Made by a program: the position numbers and the translations under genes. From positions 1-64,000 of the forward strand of contig JADZAE010000067.1 in NCBI GenBank assembly GCA_020852715.1: 64,000 nucleotides of DNA. The letters are read 5' to 3'. Below the pieces are notes generated by a model. That model was not told the origin of the DNA. It saw nothing but the letters and a program-made list of their open reading frames with translations, and did not search any database. The DNA comes from Deltaproteobacteria bacterium. Its GTDB lineage: Bacteria; Bdellovibrionota_C; UBA2361; SZUA-149; JADZAE01. Positions 53,985-62,141 of this stretch are shown here, piece after piece (within the stretch, counting starts at the first letter, position 1; each line of letters opens with the position of its first letter).

Positions 53985-55991
53985 TTAAAGGTATGAAAGC
54001 TTTGATAGGTGTGGCAAATAAGGGTCGTTTGTCTGGAAATATTGCGGCCATCTGCGCATTAGGTTGTTTAAATCGGCAGCGCTTTTTAGTTGTGTTGACG
54101 AGGAGTTGAGACTCGCTCTGCTTATCGATTCATAATGGTAGCCTCTGGCAAATGGAGTCCAAACTATTTTATAACCTTTAAAGCGAAGGCGAAGGCAGTA
54201 TTCTACGTCATTAAAGTCTGAAGCAAAGGAGGTATCAAATTTGCCGCTATCAAAAAAGACAGATCGCTTTGTCATCAGACATGCTCCGGTAAGAGCACTT
54301 ACCTCGCGTCGATATTTTAAAAGATTTTTATAACCTTCATCATCGACACAGCTCCCTTGGGCAAATGATATTATGTGCGGATTTTTGTTAATGAGGGCTA
54401 ATCCGGCGGACTGAACTGAGTCATTCTTGTAGAGAAGCAATGGGCCAATTGCGCCAACATCTGCTTGCTGGTTGATTGCAGTTAACTCCTTTAGAAAATT
54501 ATTAGAAATAACTTTTGTATCATTATTAAGGAAAAGTAAATTCTCATGCCTTGCGTGTTGAACTCCTAAATTATTGAGTATAGAATAATTAAATTCACCG
54601 CTATAGGCCACTATTCTTATCTGGTTTGGAAAAGTCGCTGCTAATTCAGCATATAACTTTTTGGTATCAGTCTCGTTAGAATCGTGATCAACTATGATAA
54701 TCTCTAGATAATGCAGATCATAATTAGTGATCAGGCTATGCACGCATGGCGATAAATACTCGGCCTTGTCTTTGTTCGCAATAACTATAGAAATGCCTTG
54801 GTCAGTAACGGGATAATTCATATATATTAATCCGGAGGTATCATCTTTAACTACTTTATATGGAATTTTATGCGCTAAAGCATAATCATCGATGGCAGAG
54901 ATTGCAGCTGAATGGGCAAAAAGCTTTGCTGTAGGATCCCCAGCCGCTGAGCCTTCTATTATTCGCCAGTGATATAGGACCTTATCAATATGATAAAAGT
55001 CATTAGTTGCAAGGGCTAATTGTAGCAACAAATCGTAATCTTGAGAGCCATCGAATTCCGATCGCAGCCAATTTAAGCTATCGCCAATATCGCGTCGGAC
55101 TATAACAAAGTGAGTTATGTAATTAATACATTCAAGTAGCGACAAGGAAAAATCTGGCTTCATGAAAGGATCAAAACGCTTACCTTCTTCGGTAATTTTA
55201 TCTTCATCGCTATATAATACTTGAACATCTTTCTTTATATTTAATACCTTCACTACTTCATGAAGTGCAAACAAAGCTAATTCGTCATCTTGGTCCAAAA
55301 ACCCAATATATTGACCGTTAGTAATAGAAATAGCTTTGTTTGTATTATTGGATATACCTAGGTTAGATTCGAGATTGACAATCTTAACTCTACCATCCTT
55401 TGACGTTAACTCATTAAGAAATACTGAGAGTTCCATATCCTCCGGTGAAGCATTGGCTATACATAATTCCCAGTTGGAATAGGTTTGGTTAATAACCGAA
55501 TCGATAGCTTTTTTTAGATATTTAAGTGGCGGCTTATAAATCGGCATTACAATGCTAATGAGAGGGTTATAGCTAAAATGATAAAGTTTTTGTTTTTTTA
55601 AATCTCTAGTCTTCGGCTCAAATAACGAAATCCATCTTTGATAAGGTTTCTCGTAGGAATTATCATTGCAATAAATAAGTTCATAAAAAGTTAGTCGTGG
55701 AAAAGTTTTTGAAAAAAAAGCCTGCTCCCATAATATGAGTCTGTCGTAATAGGCTCTTAGAGAGCAAGTAGTTGGAATTACCTTGTTTAGTAATGTTTGA
55801 TAAAACCGCAAAAATCGCCACCATAGGCTGCGCTCGATGTTATCAAGTAAGTTAGTTAAAGCAATAAGCCTTCGCTGGAAGATATCAAGTTTATTATCTA
55901 ATTGAAGGTTACAAAGCTCTAAATCCTTGATGCGTTTTTTTAGGTTGGCAATCTCGCGGGGTTCCTCTTCTTGATTAGCAGAATTATTCAT
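53985..55991 (-). CDS. Two-domain family 2 glycosyltransferase
   Basis: 668 residues. A coiled-coil N terminus (about 8-45) is followed by an aromatic linker and two GT2 domains: the first (about 145-370) with ISIVMPIYKPPLKYLKKAID, FLDQDDEL and DEDKI; the second (about 400-640) with GISIVIANKDKAEYLSPCVH, IVDHDSNE and FLNNDTKV. Both have the metal-binding acidic motif. Such tandem proteins usually build O-antigen or rhamnan-type polysaccharide chains. Compared with its neighbours the gene is AT-rich, a sign of possible transfer. No other polysaccharide genes are adjacent. Confidence 0.9.
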   Translation of the reverse strand: MNNSANQEEEPREIANLKKRIKDLELCNLQLDNKLDIFQRRLIALTNLLDNIERSLWWRFLRFYQTLLNKVIPTTCSLRAYYDRLILWEQAFFSKTFPRLTFYELIYCNDNSYEKPYQRWISLFEPKTRDLKKQKLYHFSYNPLISIVMPIYKPPLKYLKKAIDSVINQTYSNWELCIANASPEDMELSVFLNELTSKDGRVKIVNLESNLGISNNTNKAISITNGQYIGFLDQDDELALFALHEVVKVLNIKKDVQVLYSDEDKITEEGKRFDPFMKPDFSLSLLECINYITHFVIVRRDIGDSLNWLRSEFDGSQDYDLLLQLALATNDFYHIDKVLYHWRIIEGSAAGDPTAKLFAHSAAISAIDDYALAHKIPYKVVKDDTSGLIYMNYPVTDQGISIVIANKDKAEYLSPCVHSLITNYDLHYLEIIIVDHDSNETDTKKLYAELAATFPNQIRIVAYSGEFNYSILNNLGVQHARHENLLFLNNDTKVISNNFLKELTAINQQADVGAIGPLLLYKNDSVQSAGLALINKNPHIISFAQGSCVDDEGYKNLLKYRREVSALTGACLMTKRSVFFDSGKFDTSFASDFNDVEYCLRLRFKGYKIVWTPFARGYHYESISRASLNSSSTQLKSAADLNNLMRRWPQYFQTNDPYLPHLSKLSYL

Positions 55992-56132
55992 TCGAGATTC
56001 TAAAGTGCCTCAATTTCAATTTGTCAAAAAGGAGATATCTTTGGTGAAGCTTACATAACTTTCAGGGAGTAGCGCAAACTCTTTATTCGGCATAGATGGG
56101 ATAAGGAATATTTTCTCTAAGACAGAGCCTCC

Positions 56133-57173
56133 CTAGCTATTTCTGCGCTTTAAGGCTTTTAACATGTGATAGCAAAGCAGCACGATAAGTAGTGCTGCGG
56201 CGAACTGTTCCCAGAGAGAAAAGCTATTGTGAATATGCATAGCTTCGTGGCCGTCGGCGCTACCAAAATCATAGAGAAGCCCCACCGAGTAAGACACGGC
56301 TAAAGAAACAATGAAAATCACACCGACATAAGTAGCCAGACCCTTTAGGCCCAGCACTTTTTTAAGCGCAATAAGCGTGGTCACATTGGTTACCGGCCCG
56401 CCGAGCAAGAAAGCCAAAGCTGCGCCCGGGAATAATCCTTTGGCCAACAGAGCCGCGGCAATGGGTGTGGACGATGTAGCGCAAATATACATGGGCATAG
56501 AAATTAAAAGCATCAAAACGCAAGCCAGCAGCGGCGAGGTGTTTAAAAAGTTAAGCTGCTCCGGGGGAACTAAGGCAGAAATCAAGCCGGAGATAATAAA
56601 GCCGACGATTAAAACATTCGAGATATCGCTTAGTAAGCGCCCCATAGAATAAGAAATAATGTCATAAAGGGCGTTAGTGGAGCTCTTACCATTACATTCA
56701 TCAGCCATCGGAGTGGCCTCAGCCGAGCAGCAACAGCTTTTTGCTTCCTCGATTTTCTGGTTATCTTCGGGGATTAACTTATCAATTAGCACGCCTACGC
56801 TCATGGCTGAGATAAAGGCCGCGATGGTGCGCGCAAAGGCCAAGACAGGTCCGAGCAAAGAATAGCTGAGGATAAAAGAGTCGACGCCGATTTCTGGAGT
56901 GGAGGTAAAAAACGCCGCTGTTGCTCCGCGGCTCGCGCCGAGCTTTCGCATCTCCACACCGACCGGAATTACGCTGCAGGAACAAAGCGGTAGCGGCACG
57001 CCAAACAAAGACGCCTTTATCACAGAGGCAAGGCCCGGCTTACTCAGCGAGCGCTCCACATATTTGGTGGATAAATATCTGTGCACGACGCCGGCGACAA
57101 ACAGCCCTAAGAATAAATAGGCGGCGGTTGCACAAATCATTTGCCAAGTAGCGATTAGCCAAGCTTCGAGCAT
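56133..57173 (-). CDS. SO_0444/ArsP-type metal efflux permease
   Basis: 346 residues with about eight to ten membrane helices. The family signature FGVPLPLCSCSVIPVGVEMR (about 58-77, with the CSC thiols) and GGPVTNVTTLIAL identify the DUF318-type permease family. A central cytoplasmic loop contains SCCCSAEATPMADEC, a Cys cluster typical of SO_0444-like transporters linked to Cu/Zn or arsenic efflux. It would export a soft metal or organic-metal species across the inner membrane. AGGA precedes the ATG. No metal-responsive regulator is adjacent. Confidence 0.88.
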   Translation of the reverse strand: MLEAWLIATWQMICATAAYLFLGLFVAGVVHRYLSTKYVERSLSKPGLASVIKASLFGVPLPLCSCSVIPVGVEMRKLGASRGATAAFFTSTPEIGVDSFILSYSLLGPVLAFARTIAAFISAMSVGVLIDKLIPEDNQKIEEAKSCCCSAEATPMADECNGKSSTNALYDIISYSMGRLLSDISNVLIVGFIISGLISALVPPEQLNFLNTSPLLACVLMLLISMPMYICATSSTPIAAALLAKGLFPGAALAFLLGGPVTNVTTLIALKKVLGLKGLATYVGVIFIVSLAVSYSVGLLYDFGSADGHEAMHIHNSFSLWEQFAAALLIVLLCYHMLKALKRRNS

Positions 57174-57225
57174 AAAGTTGTCCTTTGTTCTTATATCGTG
57201 AGCAATAAGACGAATGAGAACTAGA

Positions 57226-57615
57226 TTATATTGTCAGTAAATAGCACCAAGGCAGGATGGCCGCACTTAGATAAATGAAATTTAAGGTATACAAGCTTGG
57301 TTTTACCCAAGAAACGCGCCTGCTGGCGGCGACTAGAAATAAAATAAACAAGATAGCTGAGAATTTGGTTAAGGCTAGCGCCCAAAAAGGGCCAATGTAA
57401 ATCATCAAAGACGCGATGAAAGCATTGCCCTCAACATCATTACCCAGCGCAGAGACGCCATGAAAAGTCAGCACCGCATCAATGAGCTGCAAAGCGATTA
57501 GTATAAATCCCAGCACCATTGCCCGATTATCGACATAATCATTAAGCCGCGCCCATCTTGCTTTTAAGACGAAAGCACTTTTCGGCAAGCTGTCAGCAGT
57601 GATTGGTAAAAGCAT
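57226..57615 (-). CDS. DUF5658-like membrane protein
   Basis: 129 residues with three hydrophobic segments (about 35-52, 73-95, 105-127). LQLIDAVLTFHGV and EGNAFIASLMIYIGPFWALA resemble the DUF5658 layout, a family of small integral membrane proteins of unknown function. It lies 52 bases upstream of the efflux permease gene and runs in the same direction, so co-transcription is likely. Confidence 0.65.
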   Translation of the reverse strand: MLLPITADSLPKSAFVLKARWARLNDYVDNRAMVLGFILIALQLIDAVLTFHGVSALGNDVEGNAFIASLMIYIGPFWALALTKFSAILFILFLVAASRRVSWVKPSLYTLNFIYLSAAILPWCYLLTI

Positions 57616-57796
57616 AAAAATAATTTAAAACTCAGCCCCTCAAACTACCTTGCCTTTAGCACAAACCATACCTTTACTCAAGGTAGAAGGTGGTGGCGCG
57701 AGCTTTGCTGAGTCATATACGCAAGTTTATCAAATGCGTTACTTGAGAGGATGCCGAGCTAGTGCCCCCGGCGTAAGAAAATACCGCGGCCGCACT

Positions 57797-57920
57797 GGGT
57801 GCGCATGACAGTAGCGTAGCTGCTGGCCTGCTGGGCGCGGTAGCGCCAAATATAAGGAGAGGCTGAAATATTTGCCCGCAAGTCATCGGCATTGCTTCGC
57901 AAACCCTGTCATGCGCACCC
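57797..57920. repeat. Inverted repeat family C pair
   Basis: Exact 15-base arms GGGTGCGCATGACAG and CTGTCATGCGCACCC are separated by 94 bases. The same CTGTCATGCGCACCCGGT occurs alone at 60579-60596. Confidence 0.7.
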
Positions 57921-58010
57921 GGTAGCTGCGCGCACATCGGAAGTCTATGTTGCTTGCGATGGGAATGGCAACGGTGGTGTGCGGCTTCGCCACCACCTGC
58001 CGCGTATCTT

Positions 58011-58069
58011 TGTAGCGTAGGCGAGTCAATTGTTCGCTGACGCTCACAACATGCCTCGCGTTCCACAAG
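58011..58069. repeat. Dispersed repeat family A, partial copy
   Basis: GTAGGCGAGTCAATTGTTCG then CTGACGCTCACAACATGCCT and CGCGTTCCACA matches the right half of the copies at 17484-17650 and 61535-61709. The left half is missing. Confidence 0.6.
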
Positions 58070-58312
58070 CGCCGGTGAAATTGTTTATACCCATGGCGGT
58101 ATCGCCGAGGATGTTGCAAAAATTTATTACTAGGGTAAGCTTTTCGACTTGTGTATAAGACTCAGCGTCTATGGGCATGATAGTAGAATCTACTTCGGAT
58201 TGCTGTAAGCAAAATTGCGGAGATTACATGACCTAAAAATGGGAAACGATAGATGTGCTTACCGTTGTCTATCGTGTAGTACGGGACAAGAACCGGCAAA
58301 GGTAAAATTTTC

Positions 58313-59098
58313 TCACTGTGCCTGAGGCGCGTTGCTATTGGCAGCTATTGCCCTTTTATCTTGTTCTTCTGCGCGCCTTTTAATTATCAGGGCCATCAAT
58401 CTATCGGCTTCTTTTTTTGCTGCTTCGTTTAATTCTTTAGTAATGGGAGCCTCCTCTTTAGGAGGACATTGCTGAGCAAAGAATTCAACTGAGCGGTTTG
58501 ATATATGTGTGATTAGCGCGCTCTCATTAGTTCCTTCTTGATATTCAGCAATCGGTTGCTGTTCGGCAGCCTTTTCTTCCGTTGGCTTTGGGTCGGGCAA
58601 ATTTAAATTAGATACTAAAGAGGCTTCTCTAACGAAACCTGGCCAGGGCTCGATCGGTTTGCCCACTGGATCACTATCTATTATCGGTCCTGGGTCTGGG
58701 CAGCACTGTAATAAGCGTGCGGCTGTTGCTGCATCCAGCCGGCCGGTGACAGGTAATTTTTCTTTGCGTTGGAAGGTGGCGACAACAAATGTTTGCATGT
58801 CTTTCATAACTGTTTGCGAGGGGTCTTTAAGAGCAGCTTCGCTGAGGTTAGCGACGGGCACTATTGTTTTCGGGTCGATTTTTAGCTGTTTTTCTCTAGC
58901 GGTAAGATTAGCTTCTGTCATGTTATATTGTTTGGAGTAGTCAGCTCCGTAGCGCGGATCTACAATATGCGCTATATTTTTAGCTTGGAAATATTGTTTA
59001 AACTTTTCTGCCTGCAAATCACTTCTTGTTTGCAGCTTTCGGATATCTTCGGAAGTGATTCCGTTATCTCTTCGGCTAGGAGAGCATGAGCGTTCCAT
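58313..59098 (-). CDS. Hypothetical protein with peptidoglycan-binding-like segment
   Basis: 261 residues. There is no signal peptide, but the start MERSCSPSRR is basic. The region TFVVATFQRKEKLPVTGRLD then AATAARLLQCCPDPGP follows the pattern of the peptidoglycan-binding PG_binding_1 repeat (FQxxxGLxVTGxLDxATxxAL). The rest is charged and probably disordered, rich in Pro, Glu and Lys, ending EEQDKRAIAANSNAPQAQ. GAGGAAAG precedes the ATG. Without a signal peptide, cell-wall binding is uncertain; secretion by an unusual route or phage-related function is possible but not shown. Confidence 0.6.
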   Translation of the reverse strand: MERSCSPSRRDNGITSEDIRKLQTRSDLQAEKFKQYFQAKNIAHIVDPRYGADYSKQYNMTEANLTAREKQLKIDPKTIVPVANLSEAALKDPSQTVMKDMQTFVVATFQRKEKLPVTGRLDAATAARLLQCCPDPGPIIDSDPVGKPIEPWPGFVREASLVSNLNLPDPKPTEEKAAEQQPIAEYQEGTNESALITHISNRSVEFFAQQCPPKEEAPITKELNEAAKKEADRLMALIIKRRAEEQDKRAIAANSNAPQAQ

Positions 59099-59528
59099 CT
59101 TTCCTCACTTTTAAAAATTTAAAAAATCTTTTTATCTGATCGGATCTGTCTGATCCGATCTTCTACTGCTGTTATTGGATTAGCGAATATTGTGTTGCAT
59201 TTATTACCATATTTATTTCAAGAAACTCCTCAGAGCGCTTCCGTGGCTTAAAAACGGTTAAAGTTAGTTCATGTAAGTGCCTTAATTGGCGAATGAAATT
59301 ACGATGGAGATCTTTTACCGTATCCCTTCACGACTTATAAATATGTGGAAAAGCAGCTATTTACAAAACATCAAAAAAATAAAAATTTATATTTTTAAAT
59401 AACCTGTAACCGTCGCGATTTTGAGCCGAATACGAGGAAGACGAGTGGCGAGCACCGTAAGTGTAGTGAACTACTCGCGGAGCGCAGCCACGAAGTCTGA
59501 CAAAGTAGTCGGCCAAAAGCGTGAACGG
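59099..59528. other. Intergenic region with inverted repeats
   Basis: No gene is seen. A degenerate CCTCAGAGG copy lies near 59222 (AAACTCCTCAGAGCGCTTCC), and a large imperfect inverted repeat covers 59400-59533. Confidence 0.5.
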
Positions 59529-59533
59529 TTACC
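59400..59533. repeat. Large imperfect inverted repeat
   Basis: The left arm AACCTGTAACCGTCGCGATT then TTGAGCC (59401-59427) pairs imperfectly with the right arm GGCCAAAAGCGTGAACGGTT then ACC (59511-59533). Inside, GAGTGGC and GCCAC also pair. The CCGTTCACG word in the right arm (reverse complement) is shared with the starts of the family B copies at 24939 and 61777. Confidence 0.5.
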
Positions 59534-60213
59534 TTTTACCTTTGAATAGGTCCTCCAGGGTAGAGCAGACGATGTATTTGCTGTGGTTGGCGTAGCGCTC
59601 AAAGGGTTGTTCAGTGTAGGGGTTGCTGCCGGGGTTTTCGTCGATTAACTGTTTTGCGCTGGCATAGTGCTGGTGATTTATTTTAAACATTTTTTGGAGA
59701 TTTTCATCGCCGTTTTGGCCATTAAGATATTGCATTTGCTTGGCGTGCTGGAGTTCGTGAGCGAGAAAGCCTACGTAAACGGTAATGGCATATTGGTTAG
59801 CCTGGGTGGGCCCTTGCTGCATGTTAATGTTTTCTATGTTCTGTCCTATGCTTTGGTTAATTACGGTAGGGGTTAATGGCAACCTCGCCTGTAACTCTAT
59901 TATAGGCAGCTAGACCGAGCATTATTTTACTATCGTTGGTAATGGTAATTTTCGCATCATTGAGATCATAGAATTCTTTTATATAGCGATTTAGTTCATT
60001 AACGGCTTTTATTTGATCCGTAGGGTTCAAATCAGTGTAATGATCAGCAAGTGATTTTAATCTTTCATTTTGATAGATGCTAGTGGCGAGATTCTCGCCT
60101 GATGACTGTAATTCCTGGAGATATTCTTTGTCCGGCAGTGTGTTTTTATAGACAAAGGTAAAGAGTTCTTCTTCGTCGTGAGTGACTTTGCCGTCGGCAA
60201 AAATACTTTCCAT
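59529..60213 (-). pseudogene. HExxH zinc-protein-like gene split by a frameshift
   Basis: The 5' frame (60213 to 59857) reads MESIFADGKVTHDEEELFTF and AAYNRVTGEVAINP; the 3' frame continues TVINQSIGQNIENI, YVGFLAHELQHAKQMQYLNG and ends at 59529. HELQH is a thermolysin-type zinc motif. Removing one C from the CCCC run at 59869-59872 (minus strand) joins the frames as VAINPTVINQ, giving about 227 residues. It is therefore one extra base in a homopolymer: true frameshift or sequence error. Function is unknown; the HExxH protein could be a metallopeptidase or structural. An unusually short upstream frame (60217-60333) ends 3 bases before its start. Confidence 0.7.
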
Positions 60214-60216
60214 GAT

Positions 60217-60333
60217 TTAATTGTTTTCTTTGGTGGAGAAGGCGGATTCGCTTAGGGTATTGAAAAGGGTTTCGCCTTTGGGTTCAGCTCGGCGAGAGTG
60301 AGGAAATTGTATTGCAGACATAAGTTGGCTCAT
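60217..60333 (-). CDS. Possible 38-residue small protein
   Basis: MSQLMSAIQFPHSRRAEPKG then ETLFNTLSESAFSTKENN, ending in TAA three bases before the ATG of the HExxH gene. There is no strong ribosome-binding site before its ATG. Closeness and codon-like composition suggest a small partner gene or a leader translated just before the next frame, but it may be chance. Confidence 0.35.
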   Translation of the reverse strand: MSQLMSAIQFPHSRRAEPKGETLFNTLSESAFSTKENN

Positions 60334-61000
60334 GCTTTTGCTCTGGGGCAGCTTGTGGCCACGGCGGCAAAATTAGACCATCTAAAGACCTTCCCTTTGA
60401 AGTATCTACGCTTTGGCTTTCCGGTTTACGTTGGAAATTTAATTGGGCTATTGATTAGTTTAAAACAAACTTCTCTTTACTTAACTATTATTATGAAGTC
60501 TTCCTAACCAAAGTTACCAGTAGAGCTATGGAGATGCTACATATTTTCAGCAAGCCAGCGTTTCGCTTCGCTTCACTGCTGTCATGCGCACCCGGTGCGG
60601 CAGCGGTATTTTGTGCGCCAGTGGTGCTGACGCGTGCTGCGCACGATTAGTAGTCCCCCGCTTGGCAAGTGAAAGGTGTTACTTATTTTAGTGTTTTTAG
60701 CGTATTGCCTTATTCTTACGGTAGCATTTGATTTGACTCATATCGTGTATCGCTAAAAAGCACATAAAACTTGGTTGGGGGCATAATAGGTTTATATTTC
60801 TTAAGTAGAGGAGATTTAGCACTTTAGGGAAAAGAGTGTCTTTTCCGTGAGGTAGTCTGGCAAGATTCAAATAAGGTTTTATTAGGTTTTAGCTCGTTCG
60901 TGTGTTCGCTGATTGTCCCTTTGTTCCTCTTTTTAGGGGAAGAGAGGGATAATCAAGCGAAAGCTCCGTTTTCGGACCCCATAGTCTTTTCTGAAGGAGG
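60334..61000. other. Intergenic region with family C repeat
   Basis: Nothing coding is supported. CTGTCATGCGCACCCGGT at 60579-60596 repeats the arm found at 57906. A hairpin-rich part (60900-60980, with CCTCTTTTTAGGGGAAGAGAGG and TCCGTTTTCGGA) leads into the SD-rich region. Confidence 0.4.
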
Positions 61001-61300
61001 AAAAGAGCATGCATCCACCCTAGCCGGTGTTTGTAATGTCTTTTAAACTCTCAAGAAAGGAGGAACGCCGAATGTATCTTCATATGCATCCGACATAGGT
61101 ACTTTAGCCCTCCGGCGAAGTACCCCCTGAACCTTACCCGGCGGCACGCTGGTAAGTTGTTCGTGCATTGAGGTCAGGGAACGGAGTGATACAGCGCACC
61201 GCGTGCGTCTGTTTTAGATCGGAGCATGGTCCTGGGATACCCCCAATAATCGACCGGCAGCTCTATCACAAGGGAAAGCCAGACTTCCCTCACTCCATTT
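60994..61300 (+). other. Candidate structured leader or ncRNA with two minigenes
   Basis: Two near-perfect ribosome-binding sites each precede a tiny frame: AAGGAGG (60994-61000) before ATG CAT CCA CCC TAG (61009-61023, MHPP), and AAAGGAGG (61056-61063) before a frame at 61072-61098 (MYLHMHPT). Both contain ATGCATCC. Downstream hairpins follow: GGTACTT/AAGTACC (61098-61124) with CCCTCC in its loop, which could pair with the second GGAGG; CTTACC/GGTAAG (61133-61156); and GGGAA/TTCCC (61272-61289) near TTTTATTT. No long gene follows for about 840 bases. I could not match it to a known RNA family. Confidence 0.4.
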
Positions 61301-61534
61301 TATTTAGATTTTAGAGGCGGTAGTACTGCCGGAAATACTGAGATGCTTCATATTTAGCAGGCCAAATGTTTTGCTATCGCCTCCTATCATGTCTACGCCT
61401 TTCATAAACACTGTGAGCATTGCATTCTCAGTCATCGCTAAGATGTGGAGCCTTATGCGTAAGTCTCTCTCTAAGAATATCGGGTTTTAATGTTTGTATA
61501 AAATAGCATGACGTAACAAAAGCCGTGGCCCCTG

Positions 61535-61709
61535 TGGAGCGCGGCACATCTTTAGTCGCGGAGCGGATAAAGTGGGCCGCTCGCGGATCGTGGGAACACA
61601 GCTTTTCTCGGCATTAGCCGCCACTATCGCTTCGCACTAGTGCCTGGGGATAGTGATACGTAGGCGACCCAGTTGTTCGCTGATGCTCACAACATGGATC
61701 CGCGTTCCA
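61535..61709. repeat. Dispersed repeat family A, copy 3
   Basis: It starts TGGAGCGCGGCACATCTTTA, carries GGCATTAGCCGCCACTATCG and GTAGGCGACCCAGTTGTTCG, and ends CAACATGGATCCGCGTTCCA. It has the same architecture as the copies at 17484 and 51097. Confidence 0.75.
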
Positions 61710-61776
61710 CAAAATACAGTGGTAATTTGAAAATTTATGGAGCTGACACTGCAGACTTTTGATACTGCAGGTGTAT

Positions 61777-61908
61777 CCGTTCACGATTTTTGCTGAGTTT
61801 CTATTCAAAAGCCTCCAGAGGGGGCAAGTTTTGCGAAGCAAAACTGTAGGGGGACAGAGACTAAGCCTTCACAAGATTAGTTGTTTCCGATGAGGAAACG
61901 TCAATAAA
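61777..61908 (+). repeat. Dispersed repeat family B, copy 2
   Basis: It begins CCGTTCACGATT and contains GCCTCCAGAGGGGGC, GTTTTGCGAAGCAAAAC and GTTTCCGATGAGGAAAC in the same order as the copy at 24939-25070. The two copies are close to identical over 132 bases. Confidence 0.75.
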
Positions 61909-62141
61909 CACGCCGATTAGCATATTCGCAATGCCCCTGTTTTGTTAAATAATTGATCCCGTGAAAGCTTATTTGTAGGTTCGCCGTAGGGCGCCCGCAA
62001 GGCTATTTTCGAGGCCTTAGCTAATCCGGACAGATTCGGCTAGGAGTGTCTTTGTGGCAACTTTTTTAAATGATTTCTGAAGCAATTGCCTGAAATAAAC
62101 CAATAACAGGGTAGGTGTGTAACGTTTTTTCTGAAGGGTTT

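Larger units (their letters stand above)
57616..58312. other. Gene-free, repeat-rich region
   Basis: No supported gene. It contains an exact 15-base inverted repeat (GGGTGCGCATGACAG at 57797-57811; CTGTCATGCGCACCC at 57906-57920), a GGTGGTG/CCACCACC hairpin (57973-57997) and a partial family A repeat copy (58011-58069). Confidence 0.6.

Noticed and set aside
61160-61250. GGTCAGG...ACAGC resembling signal-recognition-particle RNA
   Set aside because: The universal GGAA-type tetraloop and AGCAGC side do not match, and the flanking pairs do not fold as expected; left unassigned.
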